Below are positions 51,052 to 61,944 of a stretch of 64,000 nt of DNA, piece by piece (the stretch's first letter is position 1; every line of letters starts with the position of its first letter). The notes under the pieces were generated by a model. That model did no database searches and had not been told where the DNA came from. It worked only from the letters and a program-made list of their open reading frames with translations. Source of the stretch: Nocardia pseudovaccinii NBRC 100343 (lineage in GTDB: Bacteria; Actinomycetota; Actinomycetes; Mycobacteriales; Mycobacteriaceae); assembly GCF_001613225.1 (NCBI RefSeq), contig NZ_BDBY01000193.1, positions 62,001-126,000 on the forward strand, read 5' to 3'. A program made the translations under genes and the position numbers.

Positions 51052-52732
51052 TCGGCAACCGAAGCGCGCCCGGCGCCGACTCCGGCACCACCGGATTCTT
51101 CGGCACGATCGCATCGATCCGCCGATACGGCGCACCCAACGGCGGACGCTGATCCTGTTCACCCTTGTTCGGCCACAACGACATCGCGCGCTCGGCCTGC
51201 GCGGTAATGGTCAGCGACGGGTTCACCCCGAGATTCGCCGAAATCGTCGAACCGTCCACGATGTGCAGGCCCTCGTAGCCGTAGAGCCGCTGATACGGGT
51301 CGACCACACCGGTATCGGGGGAGTCGCCGATCGCGCAGCCACCGATGAAGTGGCCGGTGATCGGGATATTGGCCATCTCGGTCCACGAGCCCTGCGCAAT
51401 GCCGTTGATCTTCTCGGCCACCCGCCGGGTGACCTCGTTGCCCTCCGGAATCCACGCCGGAGGCGCTTGTCCCGCACCGGGTTTGGTGGTCATCCGCTTA
51501 CCGAACAGACCACGCTTGTTGTAGGTGATGATCGAATTGTCGACGTTCTGCATGACCAGCAGCCCGATCATCCGCTCGGACCAGTGCGCCGGATTGTGCA
51601 TGCGCAGCAGATCCCGCCGATACCGCACCATCTCCCGCAGACCGAGCACCCAGCGCCGCTTACCCTCCTGCCCATCGACCAGCACCGTCGTCAACAGACC
51701 CATGAAGTTACTGCCCTTGCCGTAACGCACCGGCTCCACATGGGTGTAGGCGTTGGGATGGATCGAGGAGGTGATAGCGACACCCTTGGTGAAATCCGAA
51801 TCCTTGTCTCGTGTTCGCGCCGCCAGTACCGCCTCGGAATTCGTTCGCGCCAGATGGCCCAGGCGCAGCGAAATATTCGGCAGCACACCGCGATCCCGCA
51901 GATTGTGCAGCAGCTGCTGGGTGCCGAGCGCGGCCGCGGAGAACACCACCTGATCTGCGGTGAAGGTCTGCTTCGCCTTGCGAACCCAGCGCCCGGTGCG
52001 CACGGTATCGACCGCATACCCGCCACCGGACAGTGGCCGCACCGACACCGCGGTCGTCAACGGATGCACGGTCGCGCCCGCCTGCTCCGCCAGATACAGA
52101 TAGTTCTTCACCAAGGTGTTCTTCGCGCCATGCCGACACCCGGTCATGCACTCACCACAATGCGTACACGAGCGCCGCTCAGGTCCGATACCACCGAAGA
52201 ACGGATCCGCCACCGCGGCTCCGGGCCGAGTGTCCTTATCCGCGAACAACACCCCGACCGGCGTACGACGGTAGGTATCGCCGATACCCATATCCTCGGC
52301 GACCTCCCGCAGCACCCGATCCGACGGTGTGGTCGCCGGATTGGTCGTCACCCCCAGCATGCGCTTGGCCTGGTCGTAATGCGGTGCCAGCTCGGACTTC
52401 CAATCGGTGATATGCGCCCACTGCTTATCGCCGTAGAAGGTATCCGGCGCCTCGTACAGCGTGTTCGCGTACACCAGCGAACCGCCACCGACACCGGAAC
52501 CGCTCATGATGAAGGTGTCGTTCAGCAGCGTCATCCGCTGAATACCGAAGCACCCCAATTTCGGCGCCCACAGGTACTCGCGCAGATGCCAGGAGTTCTC
52601 GGCGAATTCGTCATCGGCGAAGCGCCGCCCCGTCTCCAGGACACCGACCCGATAGCCCTTCTCGGTCAACCGCAGCGCGCTGACACTGCCACCGAAACCG
52701 GAACCGATCACCAGCACGTCATAGTGCGTCAT
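51038..52732 (-). CDS. choD: ChoD-type GMC oxidoreductase
   Basis: A 564-residue GMC-family flavoprotein. It begins MTHYDVLVIGSGFGGSVSAL with the FAD dinucleotide motif and contains GSGVGGGSLVYANTLY, CMTGCRHGAKNTLVKNYLYL, GHFIGGCAIGDSPDTGVVDP and SANLGVNPSLTITAQAERA. It matches, from memory, the M. tuberculosis ChoD protein over its whole length, including the C-terminal LWPNKGE. ChoD is annotated as cholesterol oxidase, although its true substrate in mycobacteria is debated. It follows a Baeyer-Villiger monooxygenase by 4 bp, so they are one operon. It overlaps the convergent chimera by 14 bp. Confidence 0.9.
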   Translation of the reverse strand: MTHYDVLVIGSGFGGSVSALRLTEKGYRVGVLETGRRFADDEFAENSWHLREYLWAPKLGCFGIQRMTLLNDTFIMSGSGVGGGSLVYANTLYEAPDTFYGDKQWAHITDWKSELAPHYDQAKRMLGVTTNPATTPSDRVLREVAEDMGIGDTYRRTPVGVLFADKDTRPGAAVADPFFGGIGPERRSCTHCGECMTGCRHGAKNTLVKNYLYLAEQAGATVHPLTTAVSVRPLSGGGYAVDTVRTGRWVRKAKQTFTADQVVFSAAALGTQQLLHNLRDRGVLPNISLRLGHLARTNSEAVLAARTRDKDSDFTKGVAITSSIHPNAYTHVEPVRYGKGSNFMGLLTTVLVDGQEGKRRWVLGLREMVRYRRDLLRMHNPAHWSERMIGLLVMQNVDNSIITYNKRGLFGKRMTTKPGAGQAPPAWIPEGNEVTRRVAEKINGIAQGSWTEMANIPITGHFIGGCAIGDSPDTGVVDPYQRLYGYEGLHIVDGSTISANLGVNPSLTITAQAERAMSLWPNKGEQDQRPPLGAPYRRIDAIVPKNPVVPESAPGALRLPITPV

Positions 52733-52736
52733 GGGC

Positions 52737-54212
52737 TTACCTTCCGGTGCGAACGAACTCGTAGTCGCCGACATCGAAATGCGTCCGCTTGTCGTATTCA
52801 CTCATCCGGCCCGGCCAGTTCGCCGTCACCCGGCCGCTGGCCTCCCGATACCAGCTGGTGCACTTGGTCCACACCGTATGTTCGAGCCGCCCCTGGATCT
52901 CCTCGTCGAACCGCGCCTCCACCTCCGGCTTCACCGACAGATAGCCCCCGACCTCGCGCAGATGTTCGACCGCTTGGCGCAGATAACGCGCCTGCCGCTC
53001 ATGCATGTAGATGATCGACCCCGCACCGAGGTTGGTATTCGGCCCGTACATGATGAACATATTCGGGAAATGCGGCACGGTGAGGCCCTTGTAGGCGCGT
53101 GCACCGCCCGACCACACCTCGCGCAGCTCCTTACCACCGATCCCGCGAATCGTCATGGGCGCCAAGAACTCCGTGGCCTTGAATCCGGTGCAGTACACGA
53201 TCACATCGACCTCGTACAGCGTGCCGTCCTCGGTGCGCACACCGGTCGCCGTGATCTCGGCGATATGCGAGGTCTGCACGTGCACATTCGGCTGCGCCAC
53301 CGCCGGGTAGTAGTTGCTCGCCATCAGCCCGCGCTTACAGCCCGCCTCGTAATCCGGGGTCATCTTGGCCAGCAGTTCGGGATCGGAGATCTGCGAGGCC
53401 CGATGCCGATCCGCCCACCCGGAGATCACATCGGCGATGCGGCCGTTGCCCTCCAGCCCCGAGGTCACCAACTCGTAGAACGAATACCAGCCGAACCGCT
53501 CCGCGCGCTGGATCAGCGGGAACTTCGTCACGATCGACAGCTTGTCCAGCGCATTGAGTTTCGGTGGCACGTAATAGCTTTCGATCTTCGGAATGATCCA
53601 CGGCGCCGACCGCTGGAACACCGTCAACTGCCCGACCTTCGGCTGAATCGCCGGAATGATCTGGATCGCGCTCGCACCGGTGCCGATGATCGCGACCCGC
53701 TTGCCGGACAGCTCGACATCGTGATCCCAACGCGCCGAATGGAACGCATCGCCGGTGAACGAATCCATGCCCGCAATATTCGGCCACACCGGACGCGACA
53801 GCTGACCCACCGCGGGCACGAAGACATCCGCCTCGAGCAGCTCACCCGCGGTCGTGCGCACCTGCCAGATGCCACGGTCGGCATCGAAGTCCGCCGAGTC
53901 GACCTCGACACCGAAACGCATGTGCTTGTCGAGGTCGTAGCGGCGTGCGACATCGTGCATGTAGGCGAGGATGTCGGGCTGTTCGGCAAAACGCTTCGGC
54001 CAGTGCGTATTGGGGGCGAAGGAGAACGAGTACAGATCCGACGGTGCGTCGCAGGCGGCCCCCGGATACGTATTGTCCCGCCAGACCCCACCGAGCCCGT
54101 CGGCCTTGTCGATGATGGTGAACGCGTCGTGGCCGCGGCGCTTGAGCTCCAGCGCGGCCGCGAGGCCGCCGAATCCGGCGCCGACGATGAGCACGGACGG
54201 AGTGCTAGTCAT
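52737..54212 (-). CDS. Baeyer-Villiger-type flavin monooxygenase
   Basis: A 491-residue FAD/NADPH monooxygenase. It has VLIVGAGFGGLAAALELKRR near the N-terminus, the Baeyer-Villiger fingerprint FTGDAFHSARWDHD, and a second Rossmann motif VAIIGTGASAIQIIPAI. A late VYCTGFKATEFL segment is also typical. The fingerprint ends in WDH, as in many actinobacterial members. It would insert oxygen into ketones such as sterol-derived ones; the substrate is inferred from its operon with choD. ATG 54212 was chosen; the frame extends to 54308 but through a probable operator. Confidence 0.87.
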   Translation of the reverse strand: MTSTPSVLIVGAGFGGLAAALELKRRGHDAFTIIDKADGLGGVWRDNTYPGAACDAPSDLYSFSFAPNTHWPKRFAEQPDILAYMHDVARRYDLDKHMRFGVEVDSADFDADRGIWQVRTTAGELLEADVFVPAVGQLSRPVWPNIAGMDSFTGDAFHSARWDHDVELSGKRVAIIGTGASAIQIIPAIQPKVGQLTVFQRSAPWIIPKIESYYVPPKLNALDKLSIVTKFPLIQRAERFGWYSFYELVTSGLEGNGRIADVISGWADRHRASQISDPELLAKMTPDYEAGCKRGLMASNYYPAVAQPNVHVQTSHIAEITATGVRTEDGTLYEVDVIVYCTGFKATEFLAPMTIRGIGGKELREVWSGGARAYKGLTVPHFPNMFIMYGPNTNLGAGSIIYMHERQARYLRQAVEHLREVGGYLSVKPEVEARFDEEIQGRLEHTVWTKCTSWYREASGRVTANWPGRMSEYDKRTHFDVGDYEFVRTGR

Positions 54213-54217
54213 GTCGA

Positions 54218-54243
54218 CAACTGTATGAACGGTGACACAGTTG
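54218..54243. promoter_or_regulatory. Inverted repeat upstream of the monooxygenase-choD operon
   Basis: CAACTGT (54218-54224) and ACAGTTG (54237-54243) are separated by 12 bp, immediately before the ATG at 54212. It could be an operator for a TetR or other dimeric regulator. Confidence 0.4.
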
Positions 54244-54301
54244 CCGAGAGAGCACTGCGGCCAGGAAATCAACATTTTCGGCCATCGGGCGATGGCATTA
54301 T

Positions 54302-54320
54302 TCGTCACAGTGACGATTTA
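54302..54320. repeat. Palindromic motif, copy next to yczE 3' end
   Basis: TCGTCACAGTGACGA is a 15-bp odd palindrome followed by TTTA. The same 19 bases recur at 55183-55201 within the large palindrome, so the pair flanks the YczE gene. Confidence 0.6.
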
Positions 54321-54438
54321 GAGCGGGGTGGGCGGGGAGGGGAGAAGGGGAGTGGTTCGGCGGTATCTTCTTACAACCCAGGACAATTCGAACATTGGCG
54401 GCTGAGCCGAAGCGGCAGCGATTTCGATTCGGCCGCGA

Positions 54439-55071
54439 TCAAGGCACCACCGGGACAACATCGGGCTCAGCCTTCCGATCCGCCTGAAATCCCGGCAGAT
54501 ACCGATTCGCGAATGGGATCAAAACCTGAATCAGCGGACCGATTCCGAACGCGTAGACCACCGTGCCGATGCCGACGCTACCGCCCAATAGCCAGCCGGT
54601 CGTCAAGACCGACACTTCGATCCCGGTGCGCACCAATCGCACCGACCATCCAGTCCGGCGTACCAGACCAGTCATCAGTCCATCTCGCGGCCCAGGACCC
54701 ATACCCGCGCCGATATACAGCACCGTAGCCACCGCATTCAAAACCACCGCGGCACCCATCGCACCTACCCGCACTGCCAGCACATCCCAGTCCGGCAACA
54801 TCCACAACCCGACATCAACCGAAACACCGATCACCACGACATTGCTCACCGTGCCGAGACCCGGCCACTGCCGCAACGGAATCCACGCCAACAACACCGC
54901 GACTCCGGTCAGCGCCGTCACCGCCCCGAAACTGATCGGCACATGCGCGGCCACCCCTTGATGAAACACATCCCATGGATCCAACCCGAGCCCGGCCCGA
55001 ATCATCACCGCCATCGAAAACCCGTACAACCACAACCCGACATAAAGCGCCACCAGCCGCCGAACCAACAT
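54439..55071 (-). CDS. YczE/YitT-like integral membrane protein
   Basis: About 210 residues with five to six transmembrane helices: LVRRLVALYVGLWLYGFSMA, VTALTGVAVLLAWIPL, VGAMGAAVVLNAVATVLYIG and GIGTVVYAFGIGPLIQVLIP. It has the family phrases AGLGLDPWDVFHQG and GMGPGPRDGLMTGL typical of YczE proteins of Gram-positives. It sits in the plasma membrane; the function is unknown, perhaps transport. ATG 55071 fits the hydrophobic start better than the frame opening at 55113. It is flanked by two copies of a palindromic motif. Confidence 0.82.
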   Translation of the reverse strand: MLVRRLVALYVGLWLYGFSMAVMIRAGLGLDPWDVFHQGVAAHVPISFGAVTALTGVAVLLAWIPLRQWPGLGTVSNVVVIGVSVDVGLWMLPDWDVLAVRVGAMGAAVVLNAVATVLYIGAGMGPGPRDGLMTGLVRRTGWSVRLVRTGIEVSVLTTGWLLGGSVGIGTVVYAFGIGPLIQVLIPFANRYLPGFQADRKAEPDVVPVVP

Positions 55072-55165
55072 CACCCCAGCCTGCCGCCAACTGGACCCGC
55101 AAGACAGATCCAATCATCAACCACTGGCCTCATAACCAGAAACCAATCCAACCCGCCAGGGGGGT

Positions 55166-55214
55166 CCAACAGCCCCGTTAAATCGTCACAGTGACGATTT
55201 AACGGGGCTGTTGG
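55166..55214. promoter_or_regulatory. Perfect 49-bp palindrome with 24-bp arms
   Basis: The left arm (55166-55189) begins CCAACAGCCCCG and ends TCGTCAC; the right arm (55191-55214) is its exact reverse complement around a single central A. As RNA it would form a very stable hairpin with almost no loop; as DNA it could extrude a cruciform or bind a dimeric protein. It lies 95 bp upstream of the leftward YczE gene and 470 bp before furA. It may be a bidirectional terminator-like element or a mobile palindrome. Confidence 0.7.
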
Positions 55215-55660
55215 GCCGCTCAAGGGAGTCGAACCCAAACGGCCCAGATCCGAGACTTCAAGCAGATCAAATGTTTTCCATCAAAATCGGGGATCAACCG
55301 GAATATTTACATCAACAGAATCGGACGTCAAGGGGACACCGTGCCTCCACAGCACATGGTTCCGTGCGCAGATCACCCGGTAGCCAGCCAGCCGCACAGC
55401 AGGCGAAGCCCGAAATCCCGTACCTGTCAACGTTATACAACACGAGCCGCCCACTCCCAGCGCCTCCGTTGTAACGCCGATAATCAACATTATGTCGGGT
55501 AAACGCCGTGACGATCGCCGCTCACAGTTCATCCGCCGCTCCCCTCCCAATAACCACGACCTCGGACCGGCAGCGGATTGTGGGGGCATCAGATGGGACA
55601 GGCCTGGAGACCAGCGCGGATTGTGGGATCGCCTCGAGATTTCGGAAAACCCTCCCCGTG
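55215..55660. other. Gene-free stretch before furA
   Basis: About 450 bp without a supported gene and with lower GC than neighbours. Just right of the palindrome, on the minus strand, GGGTTCGACTCCC stands inside a GGGCCG/CGGCCC stem. It looks like a tRNA T-arm, but no cloverleaf can be built from the flanks. Confidence 0.45.
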
Positions 55661-55691
55661 GAGACTTGAATCAGTCATACTCTTGAACGTG
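55661..55691 (+). promoter_or_regulatory. Probable furA promoter and FurA box, leaderless start
   Basis: GACTTGAATCAGTCATACTC lies directly before the furA GTG (55689). CATACT (55676-55681) is a good -10 box, putting the transcript start at or near the GTG, as known for leaderless furA messages of mycobacteria. The two CTTGAA elements resemble autoregulatory FurA sites of actinobacteria. Confidence 0.5.
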
Positions 55692-56132
55692 TCCACGAAT
55701 TCGGAATTCGAGCGTATGTTGCGCGGGGTGTCGCTGCGCGTGACGGCGCCGCGGATTGCCGTGCTGACGGCCGTGCACGAGCATCCGCACTCCGATACGG
55801 ACTCGATCCTCGGTCATGTGCGCGCGACGCTCGGCGCGGTATCCCATCAGGCGGTATACGACGTGTTGCGCGCATTGACGACCGCCGGTCTGCTACGGCG
55901 CATCCAGCCAATGGGATCCGTCGCGCGCTACGAAACGCGAGTCGGCGATAACCATCACCATGTGGTGTGCCGCTCGTGCGGCGTCATCGCCGATGTCGAT
56001 TGCGCCGTCGGCGAGGCGCCCTGCCTGACCGCATCACACGACAACGGATTCGTACTCGATGAGGCCGAGGTCATCTATTGGGGCCTGTGCCCCGACTGCT
56101 CGGCAGCGCAAATGTCCGGATCACACCAGTGA
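55689..56132 (+). CDS. furA: FurA, peroxide-responsive Fur-family repressor
   Basis: A 147-residue Fur-family protein from GTG 55689. The winged helix holds LRVTAPRIAVLTAVHEHPHS and VSHQAVYDVLRALTTAGLLR. Metal-binding features follow: DNHHHVVCRSCGVIADVDC and a C-terminal CPDCSA. In mycobacteria and streptomycetes FurA represses its own gene and katG and is inactivated by peroxide. The katG gene follows after 39 bp on the same strand, so they form the classic operon. The open frame further upstream (to 55578) is not used. Confidence 0.92.
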   Translation: MSTNSEFERMLRGVSLRVTAPRIAVLTAVHEHPHSDTDSILGHVRATLGAVSHQAVYDVLRALTTAGLLRRIQPMGSVARYETRVGDNHHHVVCRSCGVIADVDCAVGEAPCLTASHDNGFVLDEAEVIYWGLCPDCSAAQMSGSHQ

Positions 56133-58406
<2,274 letters not shown>

Positions 58407-58449
58407 TGAAGGAGGAATGACCGACCGATAAGGACGGTCGTCCTCGTCC

Positions 58450-58486
58450 GGCACCCCCGCGAACTCCCATAGTTCGCGGGGGTGCC
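58450..58486. terminator. Bidirectional terminator between katG and an isochorismatase-family gene
   Basis: Perfect 16-base arms GGCACCCCCGCGAACT and AGTTCGCGGGGGTGCC enclose CCCAT. It lies 43 bp after the katG stop and 2 bp after the stop of the leftward gene, so it should end both transcripts. Confidence 0.8.
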
Positions 58487-58487
58487 T

Positions 58488-59039
58488 TCATCCGAAGGTC
58501 ACTTCCTTCGTCGCCACGACAACCGCTGTGCGCGACGGCGCCGTCTGATACCGCCAGTACAGATTCGTGTGGTCGATCACCTGATCCGGCAACGGGGCAC
58601 CCCATCGGCTCTTGTCGAATGTCGTATGCCCGTCGCTGACCAGCGTCACGTCGTAGCCGCGGACGAAAGCACCATGGATGGTGGATCGGATGCACGCATC
58701 GCTCTCCGCACCGGTCACAACGAGATGTCCGACCTCCGCCTTCGCCAGTATCTCCGCCAGCTCGGTGTCCTCGAACGAATCGCCGAACTCCTTGTGTACC
58801 AGCGATTCCGACTCCGCACGCACCAACTCCGGAACATATTCCCACGCCGCGGTCCCCGGCACGAGCTCCTCGCTCGAGTGCTGCACCCAGATGATCGGAA
58901 CACCGTCCTCGCGGGCCTTCTCGACGAGCGTGCCGATATTCGCCACGACGGCGTCTCGCTGAAATGCCTCGGCCACAACACCGTTCTGCACGTCGATCAC
59001 TATCAAGGCGGTGTTGGGTCGATCCGACAGCGTGGTCAT
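58488..59039 (-). CDS. Isochorismatase-family cysteine hydrolase
   Basis: A 183-residue protein of the isochorismatase-like fold. It has ALIVIDVQNGVVAEAF with the catalytic Asp, IIWVQHSSEELVPG, and GAESDACIRSTIHGAFVRG with the nucleophilic Cys. It also has the cis-peptide loop just before that Cys (VVTGAESDAC). Such enzymes hydrolyse amide or vinyl-ether bonds, for example in nicotinamide or carbamoyl compounds; the substrate is unknown. It has no membrane or signal segment. It ends against the katG terminator and is divergent from the kinase gene at 59196. Confidence 0.87.
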   Translation of the reverse strand: MTTLSDRPNTALIVIDVQNGVVAEAFQRDAVVANIGTLVEKAREDGVPIIWVQHSSEELVPGTAAWEYVPELVRAESESLVHKEFGDSFEDTELAEILAKAEVGHLVVTGAESDACIRSTIHGAFVRGYDVTLVSDGHTTFDKSRWGAPLPDQVIDHTNLYWRYQTAPSRTAVVVATKEVTFG

Positions 59040-59195
59040 GTCTTCTCCTGCTCGTCGAGCTACGCGTACCCCAACTCAACTACGAACCCACCGATCCGGC
59101 CAGCCCCACAGGTGGCGAAGATCAGCAGCCGACGACGATAATCGAATATTCTCGGTTCTGTCCGGGACACCAAACTTTGATCGAGTGAGCCGACG

Positions 59196-61454
59196 ATGAA
59201 CTTCCAGCTCGGCGCGGTACCACCGGAGCACGGTGGGGATCGCGCGATGGCTGCTCAGGCCGTATTGGCCAGGGCGGTCGCCGATTTCGCGGGTGAGTGG
59301 GAGGCCGCGGGCGAACCACCCGAGCTGACCCCGCATCTGCCCACCGAAACCGCACTGCGGCGCTCGGCGCTCATCGAGTTGATCAAAGTGGATCTGCATC
59401 ACCGGTCGATCCGCAAGAAATCCGAAAAGCGCCTCGACGAGTACCTGACCGAATTTCCCGAACTCCACACCGCCCCACTGCCTCCGGACCTGATCTACGA
59501 GGAGATCACCGCACGCCGCCAGTTCGATCGGGATCTGGATCTCACCGAATACGAGCAGCGATATTCGCAGCAGATGGCGCGGATCGCCGACCGCCTCGAC
59601 GGCGATCACTTCCGCACCACTGTCCTGACCGATCCGGCCGCGCTCGCGACGCTCGACTCCATCAAACCCGGTGCGACCGTGGACGATTTCGATATGTTGA
59701 TCCTGCTCGGCCAGGGCGCGTTCGGCCGGGTGTTCCTGGCCCGGCAGCGCTCGATGCAGCGGCTCGTCGCGGTCAAGATTTCCCACGACCGCGGCAGTGA
59801 GGGCCAGACGCTGGCCCGGCTCGATCACGAAAACATCGTGCGGGTCTTCGATCAACGCCAGATCGCCGACCAGCACTTGAAATTGATGTACATGCAGTAC
59901 GTGCCGGGCGGCACCCTGCTCGGCGTACTGCGGCTGCTGCGCCGCACCGGCGTCGAAGGCAAGACCGGTCGACTACTGCTCGACGCCGTCGACCAGGCGG
60001 CCGCCAGCGGCGGGGTGTTGGAACCACAACCATCCGCCACCCGCACCGAGGTCGCACGGCTGAGCTGGCCGGAAACCGTTGCGTGGCTGGGCAGTCGACT
60101 CGCCTCCGCATTGGACTACGCCAACCACGCCGGGGTGCTGCACCGCGATATCAAACCCGCCAACGTACTGCTCACGGTCGACGGGCAACCCAAACTCGCC
60201 GACTTCAATATCAGCTTCAGCCGCCACATCCCCGGCGCCAGTCCCGCCGCCTACTTCGGCGGCTCACTGGCCTACATGTCCCCCGAGCAGCTCGAGGCCT
60301 GCCATCCGACCATGTCCACCACCGCCGCCGACCTCGAAACGCGCAGCGACCTGTACGCACTCGCGGTCGTGCTGTGGGAACTGCTCACCGGCCGACTCCC
60401 CTTCGACGACGAACGCAGTGCGGGCGAATCGGATACCTCACTGGAACGGATGATCGAACTGCGTCGCCAGCCGGTTCCCGACCGCTTCGCCGCCGATATC
60501 CCGCCGGACTGCCCACCGGTACTCCAGCATGCCCTGCTCGCCTGCCTGTCCCCCGATCCCGCCGACCGCTTCGCCACCGGCGCCGAACTCGCCAGTCAGC
60601 TCGATCTCACCCTGGACCGCACCGCCCGCGATCTCGTCGACCCACCGGCGCGCAGTATCCGCGCCAAACTGCGGATGCGGCCGATGCCGATCGTGACACT
60701 GGCCAGCATGCTGGGGCAATTCCTCGGCGTGCTCTATCTTTCCGCGCACAACACCCGCCTGCTCGACGCGCAACTCACCGCCGAGGCGAGCGTCCAACTC
60801 CAGCGCCTCGCGACGCTGCTCGGCGCGATCGGCTACCCGCTCGGCATCCTCGCGCTGCTGTATTGGTGCCGTCTGGTGTTCCTGGTTCCCGACGGACTGC
60901 GGCGCGGCAAGCATTACGACGAACAGACCCTCGCACAGGCGCGCGCCGACACACTCGCATGTGGCGACCGCATCGCGGTGGTCGGCTTCGCCGGGTGGGC
61001 GCTGTCGCTGGTGATCTTCCTGACCCAGCTGCATTACACCGCCGACCTGTCCACCGGATTCTCCATCAACCTCATCGCATCCCATCTGGTCGCGGCCGCG
61101 GTCGCGGTGGTGTACTCCTACTTCCCCGTCACCTTCTTCGTACTGCGCTGGTACTACCCTGGTTTACTCGGCACCGCACAGACCTCCCCCGAAGACGCCA
61201 TCCGATTACGGCGGCTCGCCCGACGCAGCCGGATCTATCTCGGCATCGCTGCCTCCGTACCCCTCATCGGAGTGGCGGGCGGTCTGGTCTACCTGGATGC
61301 GGCACAGCAGCAGACGGTAATCGGTCCGATTGTGATCCTGTGCGTGGTCAGCCTTTTCGCATTCGTCGGCGCACTGCGCGTGTTCTACGCACTGGAATCC
61401 GATCTGCACGCACTCGATCGCATTGTGAATCCGCGTTCGCGGCGGTCCGCATAG
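59196..61454 (+). CDS. Membrane Ser/Thr protein kinase with N-terminal extension
   Basis: A 752-residue protein. Residues 1-160 are a helical region (LTPHLPTETALRRSALIELI). The kinase domain spans about 165-475: LLGQGAFGRVFLAR (P-loop), RLVAVKISHD (Lys), VLHRDIKPANVLLT (catalytic loop), LADFNISFSR and GGSLAYMSPEQLE. The metal-binding loop is DFN instead of DFG. Residues 500-735 hold about six hydrophobic helices (TLASMLGQFLGVLYLSA, AVVGFAGWALSLVIFLTQL, VTFFVLRWYY). Unlike most actinobacterial PknB-type kinases it has a multi-helix membrane domain and no PASTA sensor. Targets are unknown; it could sense membrane state. Confidence 0.85.
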   Translation: MNFQLGAVPPEHGGDRAMAAQAVLARAVADFAGEWEAAGEPPELTPHLPTETALRRSALIELIKVDLHHRSIRKKSEKRLDEYLTEFPELHTAPLPPDLIYEEITARRQFDRDLDLTEYEQRYSQQMARIADRLDGDHFRTTVLTDPAALATLDSIKPGATVDDFDMLILLGQGAFGRVFLARQRSMQRLVAVKISHDRGSEGQTLARLDHENIVRVFDQRQIADQHLKLMYMQYVPGGTLLGVLRLLRRTGVEGKTGRLLLDAVDQAAASGGVLEPQPSATRTEVARLSWPETVAWLGSRLASALDYANHAGVLHRDIKPANVLLTVDGQPKLADFNISFSRHIPGASPAAYFGGSLAYMSPEQLEACHPTMSTTAADLETRSDLYALAVVLWELLTGRLPFDDERSAGESDTSLERMIELRRQPVPDRFAADIPPDCPPVLQHALLACLSPDPADRFATGAELASQLDLTLDRTARDLVDPPARSIRAKLRMRPMPIVTLASMLGQFLGVLYLSAHNTRLLDAQLTAEASVQLQRLATLLGAIGYPLGILALLYWCRLVFLVPDGLRRGKHYDEQTLAQARADTLACGDRIAVVGFAGWALSLVIFLTQLHYTADLSTGFSINLIASHLVAAAVAVVYSYFPVTFFVLRWYYPGLLGTAQTSPEDAIRLRRLARRSRIYLGIAASVPLIGVAGGLVYLDAAQQQTVIGPIVILCVVSLFAFVGALRVFYALESDLHALDRIVNPRSRRSA

Positions 61455-61540
61455 CTATTTCAAAGGTTTCCCAAAGGACCTCAGCAGATTTCGTGACTAC
61501 TCTCGAAGCTGTTTGGAATGCCACTGTCCTCGGGGGCGCC

Positions 61541-61900
61541 ATGAAAGAGCAGCGGACACAGGTCTATGGATCGGTCGTGGAGTTCGTCGAGAACTACCTG
61601 GCCCAAGTCTATCGGCGCAAAGTGGCCGACAACGGCCTGGCCTGGTGCCCGGAATGGTGGCGGCACACCGAGGCCGTGGCGCGGCTCGAGGCGCTCTGGC
61701 AATCCTGGGAACTCTATCGGCTCAACGCCGAATTGGGTCTGTCGCTATGGTTTCTGGACCATGCCGACAGTCATATGAACGTGCTGTTCGACCCCAACGG
61801 ACCGTTCGCCGGCTGTTCCATGCACAATGGGCACACCGATCGCGTCTGGCCACTTTCGGTGAAATCCCCTCCCCCCGATACGTTTTCACCGGCTGGTTAG
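61541..61900 (+). CDS. DUF4913-family protein
   Basis: A 119-residue protein from ATG 61541 with GGGGG 5 bp before it; a GTG at 61493 would add 16 residues. The pattern VYGSVVEFVENYLAQVYRRK, WCPEWWRHTEAVARLEALWQ and SLWFLDHADSHMNVLFD is the DUF4913 signature. Family members often lie on plasmids and integrated elements of actinobacteria, near replication or transfer genes, though none is visible here. It lies 86 bp after the kinase gene. Function is unknown. Confidence 0.75.
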   Translation: MKEQRTQVYGSVVEFVENYLAQVYRRKVADNGLAWCPEWWRHTEAVARLEALWQSWELYRLNAELGLSLWFLDHADSHMNVLFDPNGPFAGCSMHNGHTDRVWPLSVKSPPPDTFSPAG

Positions 61901-61944
61901 TCTCGTTTGTTTGAAATGGGTTGTGGTCAACTAACCTTCATGTA

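Noticed and set aside
52731-54728. 665-residue rightward open frame opposite the monooxygenase
   Set aside because: The minus strand encodes a complete Baeyer-Villiger monooxygenase with all motifs; the + frame is a shadow.
55215-55250. tRNA-like T-arm (GGGTTCGACTCCC on the minus strand)
   Set aside because: The T-stem is only three pairs and no D-arm, anticodon arm or acceptor partner can be folded from the flanks.
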